Shown here one piece after another: positions 43,392 through 52,100 of a DNA stretch of 64,000 nt. The notes below the pieces were generated by a model. The model did not search any database and had not been told where the DNA came from. It saw only the letters and a program-made list of their open reading frames with translations. The DNA is from Paraspadella gotoi (taxonomy: Eukaryota; Chaetognatha). Both the position numbers and the translations under genes were made by a program. The stretch spans positions 19,541,741-19,605,740 of the forward strand of contig CM119270.1 of assembly GCA_051294375.1 (NCBI GenBank), written 5' to 3'. The number at the start of each line of letters is the position of its first letter. Positions within the stretch are counted from its first letter, which is position 1.

Positions 43392-46300
43392 CAGAGAGAG
43401 AGAGAGAGAAACGAGACGTTGGACGTGGATTAGAAACGTCGTCGTCGTCGTCGGTCGTCGCGTCGTGTCGTTGGCAACTTTTGTCTTTACTCAGTCAGTG
43501 AAAGAGACATTTTAACTAACGCAATTTTCAATGAATGTTCCTTTGCGATAAAAAAAAGAATCTACATACAAGTACGCATTCCGTCTAGGAATTTCTGAGA
43601 CGCAAGCCTCTGTACTTGAGTACAAATGAGAATTTTAAAGAAAGTTTTGTCTTGATATTCAGAGTACACATTATGGCTACTTCCCCTTCGGTAAAGCCAT
43701 CTGCTCTACCGACCATATTTTGGGACATCAAAGAACTTATTGTAAATAGATTCCTTTCCAGCCAGATTGAACCTGAAACCTTTTCGTTAACATTGAAATC
43801 AGGGCGCGCTAATGTAATGCGGCCAAACTGATTTTTCAAAAAAATTTTGCTACAAATTAATTATATAAAGCCTGTAGGCTTCACTTTTAATTTTTTGGGG
43901 AAACCAAAAATTTCAACGTTCCAGTGGCAGATCCTGATTTTATTATTATTAGTAAGAAAGTAAATAAAAATCGCCGGCCGAATTCTTTAAAAATTCCAAT
44001 GCCCGCTAAGAAATATTTTGCTCCCTCTGTTCAAACGCCGGTCGCAAAACGTTACCTTATTTGGAAGTATTTTTAGAATTGTTTACTTTACAAATGTAAA
44101 CCAAATTTTCTCTTCTCTCGCCGTATAAAAAATGAATGCCACTTTGTACAATTAGCCAATCGATTCCATTCGCTTTTCTGATTTCAATAAATCGATTCAT
44201 CTCATTTGTTCGCTATTTTAATCTCGACCACCTCCACTGTTCGAAGGCCAGAGGATTTTCGACATACCGAGTCCCAAGTTTCCCGATTCGGACAGAACAG
44301 TCGCATACGACGACGTTAATACAATATCTGGCTTTATTTGTAATTCGTTGAAATTGGAAGGAAAAGTCAGTTGCCTCGACGCGACGTTGAAACATTTTTT
44401 CACCCTTGCTTTTAAGGTGTTTTAGTAAGTGTTTTTAACTAAGTTGCTTATTGTATCAATATTAATAAATAGGCCTAATGGAATTAGTAAATGATTGAGT
44501 AGAATGAAAGAATGAAATCTTCGTTTTCGAAAAAAAGATAATCTAAGTTTTTCGATTTGCATAAAAACAATCGTTTTGAGCAAACATGTCGGATTCTTCC
44601 TACAGTATTAGCAGTTAAATAACTAAATAACGAATGATAATTCCTTTGGTAAATGTTTTCTGAACCTTTAAAATTTATGATCTTAACAGATCATAACAAC
44701 GTTTGTAAACAATAAAAGAAAGTTTGAGCAAACAATGTCGGATCCTGCCACAACGATCAATTATCAGTAATTAATTAATAATTAATTTCAAGTTAATTAC
44801 ATTAATTATTTTGATCCCAATAGATGTTTGTTTTGAATTGATTGATTAATTAATTGGACTTATTAATTTAACTGATTTAATTAGTTTGATTAATTAATAC
44901 ATCTTGCATTTATATTTAATATAAAAAAGCATAAATCAATTAGTGAAACACGTTTTGTTTTTTTCCATTTTAACATCAATTTCCTCAAACGATTCCATCG
45001 AAACTTGATTTCCCAGTTTTTAATTACAACAGGTCGATATATATGATCTGTGAATATGATTGTCTGCACCAAAACCTTTTTCTACCCACATACAAAATTT
45101 CAAGGTCAATCTCCCATCCGTAATTTGGTGTCAATAGTGAAATATATTTTTTCCAGAATCTGACCTAAAAAAGAAAAGAAAACCAAAATTCTATATTGAG
45201 GTTTTTTGATTCTTTTTTTAATACGAGATGGCCGAGTGGTTAACAACTAAGACTTCGACGCAGAATGGAATGGGAAGGATCGAATCCCACTCAAAGTAAA
45301 CTTTACAATAAACTGCTATGTCCCAAAAAGTGGTCGTAGAGCAATGCTTACCGAAGGGGGAGTAGCCATATGAGTACTCAATATACAAGACAAAAACCTC
45401 TCTTTTCAAAATTATCATTTGTACTCGAGTTACAAGAGCTTGCCGTCTCAGAAATTCTAGACGGATGCTAACTGTACCATTATATACTTAAAATTGAATA
45501 TAGATAAAAGTTCCCGGGATTGGTCAAATTACAAATTTTAGGTTTTAGGTTAACCCTACGCATTTGCTTGAAAATTTTAGAAAAAAAAAATTACTCAAAA
45601 GAGAAAACGAAAGTAATGAAATAAATAAAATTTATTTTAAGACAAAATACAGCGTCAATCTTCGGCCGATGCATTATCGGCGTTTTAAAACCACTAAGCA
45701 AATGGAAAACGCCGACACGCAAGTTCAATTTGTTAGTATTCGGAAATTGATGGCTTTCAGCAAATTTAAAGTGTCCCTTGTCATTATTGAATCTTGTGTT
45801 TATTGTTTTTGTACATTGTTTTTCTTGTCATTATTTCTTTAATTGCTTGCGAACTTGTGAAAGACAGCGCGAGTAACAACGCGCAACCTTGATTTCTGCC
45901 CCTCTTCTTTTCCTCACTCACTCAATATCGACTTAACATCATAACTTAGTCACTTACTCTCTCACTTCACTCTATAATTATTTCTTTACTGAATATGCTT
46001 TGTCCTGTTTACACGCCACTGTCCAAGTAAATATTGACACATCACGCAATTATTTTCACCGAGTTCCACAAAATTAATTTTCTCACCATCTGAAATTATT
46101 GCGTTAAGCACGACCTGCACATTTTGGTTAATAACTTTTGAAACTAACTTGAAAATTTTTTAAAAATATTTTTTTTTTAGGTAAATGTTTTAGATGTTGT
46201 TAAAATTAACGATTAAAAGTTCAACTTGATGAGTTTTACGGTGGCTAAGTGTTTGATAGTGATTGAAATGATGTTATTCTAGGTATTTTTGCCAGTTATT

Positions 46301-47577
46301 GGGTCATATTAACTCAAGTAATTTTTTAAAAGTTCTATATATATACGATAATTTGGAATCAGCTTTGGAACCCCTCGTTTGCCTTGGGACAGAGAAATTT
46401 AATATAAACTGCATATCTCAAAAAAAAGACAAAATGTTTAATCTGTAATCCAAGTTTTCTATGGGTAATATTTTTTTATTATTTGGGGTTGTCCTTAGGT
46501 TAAAGCTCTTACCTGATTTAAAATCATCAAGTAATTTGATTAATTATTTTTGATTATTTAGTTGTTGAAAAAGTTTTTTAAAACTCATTTATGTTGATAA
46601 CTCCTAAATGTTTTTTTTAATACCTCTCTGAAATTAATGGTAATTTTATATTGGTTGTACCAATTTTCATAACATGTGCGGGTTTATGATTAGTCGATTT
46701 TTATGCGACCAAAAATAAAACAAAATTAAAAAGAAATAGCTGTTTTACAAGCAACAAAAAACAAAAATAATCAAGCCTTTCAAGCGCAAAATTTTTGAAT
46801 TTGATTATTTTCCAGTCCAGAGGTGGGCAATAGAGCAAATTTTCCTTCATCTTTTTACGAATCTTAGCTCAATTATAACGATAAGTTTATGGAGTATTTC
46901 ATGATCCCTGAATACTTCTAGGAGTCTAGAAAAATGGTTACTGTACTAAAGAGAAATTTTTCCAGCTTAATAAAATAATTTTTTATTAAAAACGCTAAAA
47001 CCAACAAAAATATTCGAAGACAAAAAGAAAAAGAAAATATAAAAAAAATAAACCACAAACAACAACAAACAACAACAACAATAGACGACGAACCTAAAAC
47101 TAAATAACTAGGGAAGAACTTTCGGCGGAATTGGAAAAAAAAGAAAAAAAAAAAAGCGACTGCTCTTTTATTTTTATTTTTTTTGGCCCAAATTACTTGT
47201 CTTTTGTTTTAACTTCGGATTCGAGTGAAACCCGCGAAAAAGAGTGACATCTAGTTACTCAGTTGACAAACGAAAAAAAAGAGAGAATTAAAAACAAAAA
47301 GAGAAAAGGAAAATAAAAGAAAGCTGTCGATGGGCGGAGGCTTGTAAAATAAAAGGGGTCGAGTAGATGAGAGAGAGAGAGAGAGAGAAGAGAGAGAGAG
47401 GAGAAGAGGAGAGAGAGAGAGAGAAGAGAGAGGAGAGAGAGAGAGAGAGAGCCCACAGAACAAATAAAAGAAAGAAGTGAAGAGAGTGAAAACGAACTTC
47501 TCTTCCTTCTCCTCCCATCATTTACTTGAACAGATGTAGATCTACCCGAGTCTTCTCTCTCCTTCTTCTCTCTCTCA

Positions 47578-47609
<32 letters not shown>

Positions 47610-49077
47610 CTCCATCTCCTCCCCTTCTGCGCATATAATTTTTCAATTTTTTTCTCACTTTCACTGCAGATTGAAAACAATACTACGACGTTTCTAAACT
47701 TTTTTCTCCTGCCATAATGTTTTCATATAGCTTATTCTTTAATGTTTTTATCAACCTGCTTATTCTTTAATGTTTATCATAGCTTACTATTTATGTAATT
47801 CAATGTATCTCACCCATTGCTACTCCCCCAACACCCCCCCTTCTTTCAACTCAATTGGACAGGTGTAGCTCCAGGCATCTCCATTTTTTCTATCGCGTGA
47901 CAGAAGTTACTCCCACCGCTTCGACAAACTTCACGTCGTTTTTGTCAATGCAGCTCCCCGCTCTGCACTCCTCTACTACTCGACAGATGCAAAACCGACA
48001 CCTGCCAACCTCTATCCCACTTCGCTCGACAGATGCAGCACCTACGCACCCACCCAAACCCCTCTCCCCACTACTTGACAGACGCAGCTCCCAGCACCTC
48101 TCCTCACTACTCGACAGATGCAAACACCGGCACTGCAACCTCTATCCCACCACTCGCTCTGACAGATGCAGCACCTAGCACGTCCGCCCAACCTCTCCGC
48201 CACTAACTTGACAGATCGCAGCTCCACACGCGCTCTCCTCACTCACCGGACGGATGCAAAACCCGGACACACCCCACCCCTCTCGCCCACTCACTTGACA
48301 GGTGTAGCTCCCGGCGTTCTCTCCGCTCGGCGGCGCTGACGTACAAGTTTCCATCGCGAGAGACAAGAAAATGCGGGAATCGTCTTCGACGTCCGTCGCG
48401 TCCCGAGAGGCGTTGTCCGTTGCCAGGAGAAGCGAAGGGCTGTGGAAGGGGTTGGTGTTTGGATGTGGGGAGTGGGATTGTGGGGTTGGGGTGTAAGGGT
48501 TGGGAAGGGGGTTTGGGAAAAGGTGGGGTAAGGGCGGTTGGATTGGTGAAAAAGGTCAGTGATGGAAGAATTTAGGGGTAAGTAAAAAACACGGACTTAA
48601 AAGTGGATGTTTTTTTCTAAAATAATGATTTAAATGTCTGACATAACATAGTTTTTGTTTTTAATCATAAAAAAATTGATTTGTGATAAGACTTTTTGTT
48701 TAAAAAAGAAATTATTTAAAAAAAATTGCCAATTTTTAAAAAAAGGGGAAAAACTGTTTATTATCAATTGAATTTAAAATTTTTGTAAAATTTAACCAGA
48801 AAGTAGTAGAATAAAACAAATTGGAATTACCTTATATTTAACTATTACTATTACTGTTCCGAAAATACTAACGTTCTAACTTTCATAAAACTTTCATATA
48901 TAAACTAGCGATGATATTACAAATATAATATTGATATTTTTGGTTAAACAATCGCGTTGTGCAGTCAAGTGACGAAAGAATAAAAAATGAAAATAAAAAG
49001 GAAAAAAAATTCGCTTCATCCCCCAAGAAAAAAAAGCTAAAACGACATCGATTCGCCAAATTTGTCCACCGGGAGTA

Positions 49078-49109
<32 letters not shown>

Positions 49110-52100
49110 ATTCCTTTTTCCAATTTAAAAGAGGAAACTCGATTCTAATCGGAGAAAAATCAGAAAAGAAAAATCCTCGACTTTTGTTTTCAACAAAAAA
49201 AATTTAGAGAAGAGATGATCTACGCGCAGATGGTGACAGATGTTTGAAATCACAGATGGTGAAAGATGTTGAAGTTGTCGACGATGACTTCGATATTTTA
49301 AAAGTGTCTAACTTTACCCACTTCTCCATCGAGAACACTTCCCTCCGACCACTTCAATCTCATTTGCATTTAGTCGTTTTGGAATTGAGTCAAAATAAAT
49401 TTATCACCTCTGTCGTTTAATGGTCTAAAGTCCTTCCATTAATTACTGCAATTGATGATAATAATTGATAAGACGCTAACTTACCCTAACTTCCCCTTAC
49501 CCGGGAAATGCGGCGGGGGTCGGCAAGGGACCCGGATCATCGCGAATTCGTCTGCTGTGATCGGACGTCGAAGTGAAACGAAATCTTTGAGAAAACCGAA
49601 TCCGATTTCCGCCGGTGAAGATTTGATGGAACCGAAGTCGTTGCGGGCGACGCAGTGATATCTAATGGGAGGCGGAATAGGAAGAGGATTGTGAACGATG
49701 ATGAAAAGAAAAGGACAAAGTCGAGAATGACAACGAGGACAATGAAAATTTAAACTAATGACAATTTAAACTAAAGTTAAACAATTTGAATTTTAAACTT
49801 AATTCGAGCTGAAGAAGGTTAACGCATAACGGCAACGGTTCCGTTTTTCATGTAGTAAACAAAAATTTTTCTCTCGTTGTATTTACTTAATTAAAAAAAA
49901 ATATTTATAACAATTTAAATTCAAAATTTTAAAAATGAGTCAGAAAATAATCGATCAACCCGAAATTAAATATATTTTAAAGCTAATTACGGCGAATATA
50001 ACGACGACTACAACATAAACAACAAGATTCGATCATCGATGAAAATTAAATAACCACAAAATCAACAACAACGACGACGACAACAACAACGATCCTTACT
50101 TTCCCGCGTCCTCAGTCCGCGAGGGTGAGTGAATGGTAAGTCTCCCGTTGCTCAAAGTGTATCTCATGTCGGAGAAAAGATCGAGACGTCGTCGATCCTT
50201 CCACCATTCGTAACTGCAGGTGGGGAAGGGGAAGGGGAAGGAATCTCCTGCTCTGTGAAAAAAAAATGTCATTTTCCTTTATCTTTTAATGCAAACTAAA
50301 AAGCTTGTTCACACTGCTTGTTATTCATTAATAAAGTTGTAAAAAAATTATATTAAGCTGTAACATATTTGACAAGCAAAACATCATTTGTATTAATTTG
50401 TATTGATAATTTTTTTTAAATAGCAAGGAATTTAATTTTATTATTTATCACCATTTTAATAAGAAAAAATATTTCTCGTAATAGCCATTGGGAAAATGGT
50501 TCATTGACTGACTTAATGATTAAAATTTTTTAGATTTCTTTACTGCTCCATTTCACAAGATTATTAAAAGTCATGGTTATCATGTCAATACAGTCCAGAT
50601 TATCTGTACCCTTTCTGAACCTGCATTCCAAATTTTCTTTTTTTTCCCTTTCAAATGTATTAAACAAAAACAATTTATTTGAGATTAACAATCGGCATGG
50701 AGGATGCCATGGTAAGCCTTAGTCCCCACTTCCCGATTGATTTTTAAATGAGGTTTTTTTTCCATTCCTATTTGAGACATAAGGACTACTATTAGTTACT
50801 ATTATTTTTATTTTTTATTACATTCTATGAAATAAATATGAATAAGTAACTTTTTTAACAAACTTTACATCTTTCACCCTATATTCAGTCAATCAAAAAA
50901 ACAAAAAAAAGATATTTGCAAATTGATATTTTGGAATCAGCATATTGAAACCTATAACGTTTCAAAAAATAAAAAGAAAATTATAATATATTTGAACAGT
51001 GAATTTTTATGCACGGAACAGGTAGACAGGCCACGCAGAGTTTTCCATTGTGTCTTAGGGGACCAGTTGCTGTTAGGAGTGTGAGAATTAGGGTTGGGGA
51101 TTAGAATATTAAGGAACAGAAGTTTTGGCGCTTTTAGGAAAATAGTGCAAAAAAAAAACTTTATTGCTAAAGAACCGATTGAGGCCGGTGAAACTCGAAG
51201 TGAGAGAATTAGGTAGGTTACCTCACGGCAGAATTGGGTAGGTTTACCCCACGGCATGAGCTTGTGAGTAAATGCTTCACAAGGAAAGCTGCATATTAAA
51301 ACTAAAAGAACTTGATGTTGGTAATGTTCAATTAGGACAAACCATTCTTGCGCATTAATGTTGCGGGCTGTAAAGGTGAAGATAAAAACTAACTCACCTT
51401 CGGCGTCNNNNNNNNNNNNNNNNNNNNNNNNNCTAACCCTAATTTATAATCCTTAATTCTAATCCCTAACCAGAAACCCTAATCTCTGAGCTTAATCCTT
51501 AAAGAAATCTCTAACCAAATCCTCAACCTAACCTATAACCTTTATTCCTAAACTAACCCCAACCTTGAACCCCTAACCAATTCATTACATTTCAAAAACT
51601 AACCTAATTTCAACTGAAATTAAGAACTTTTGGAAAATACGGCTTTATTTATTANNNNNNNNNNNNNNNNNNNNNNNNNNNNNNNNNNNNNNNNNNNNNN
51701 NNNNNNNNNNNNNNNNNNNNNNNNNNNNNNNNNNNNNNNNNNNNNNNNNNNNNNNNNNNNNNNNNNNNNNNNNNNNNNNNNNNNNNNNNNNNNNNNNNNN
51801 NNNNNNNNNNNNNNNNNNNNNNNNNNNNNNNNNNNNNNNNNNNNNNNNTGGGTTCGAGACTGAATCGAGGTCCGCGAGGGACGAACTCTGCGTCGCGAAT
51901 TTGTTCGCTCAAACCTGATTCGATGAGGTTTCGAGTATTGTTAAATAATTGATAATGATTAATAAGGCTGGCGGGGGTCTTGTTTCGTCGTTATCTCGTG
52001 AGAGGCCTTCACTTGAGAATAGATCGCTTAATGTAAGAAGCCAAGATCTTGTTTACTAAATGAATGAATGATTTTCTTTTTTTTCAATTTGATTATTAAT

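Larger units (their letters stand above)
42385..48294. other. Contactin intron (5.9 kb) with SINE copies and GA tracts
   Basis: Holds (GA)n at 42,835-42,925, 43,340-43,410 and 47,370-47,455, (CT)n at 47,560-47,612, two inverted SINE copies (43.6 and 45.2 kb) and the donor-seeded array at its 5' end (47.85-48.3 kb). Several 60-90 codon frames exist, including parts of the SINEs; none has domain support. Confidence 0.6.

Noticed and set aside
45218-45300. tRNA-Leu/Ser gene
   Set aside because: Boxes A and B are good, but the acceptor stem and anticodon arm do not fold, and the body is shared with an inverted copy; SINE is the better call.
47850-48320. CRISPR-like array (regularly spaced GACAGATGCAG words)
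   Set aside because: Repeats and spacers both drift, the context is an animal intron, and every unit aligns to the exon/donor junction.
51433-51600. Interstitial telomere repeat (CCCTAA)n
   Set aside because: Units are irregular and similar drifting tracts occur at 35.5 and 62.7 kb. No run of three perfect units is present.
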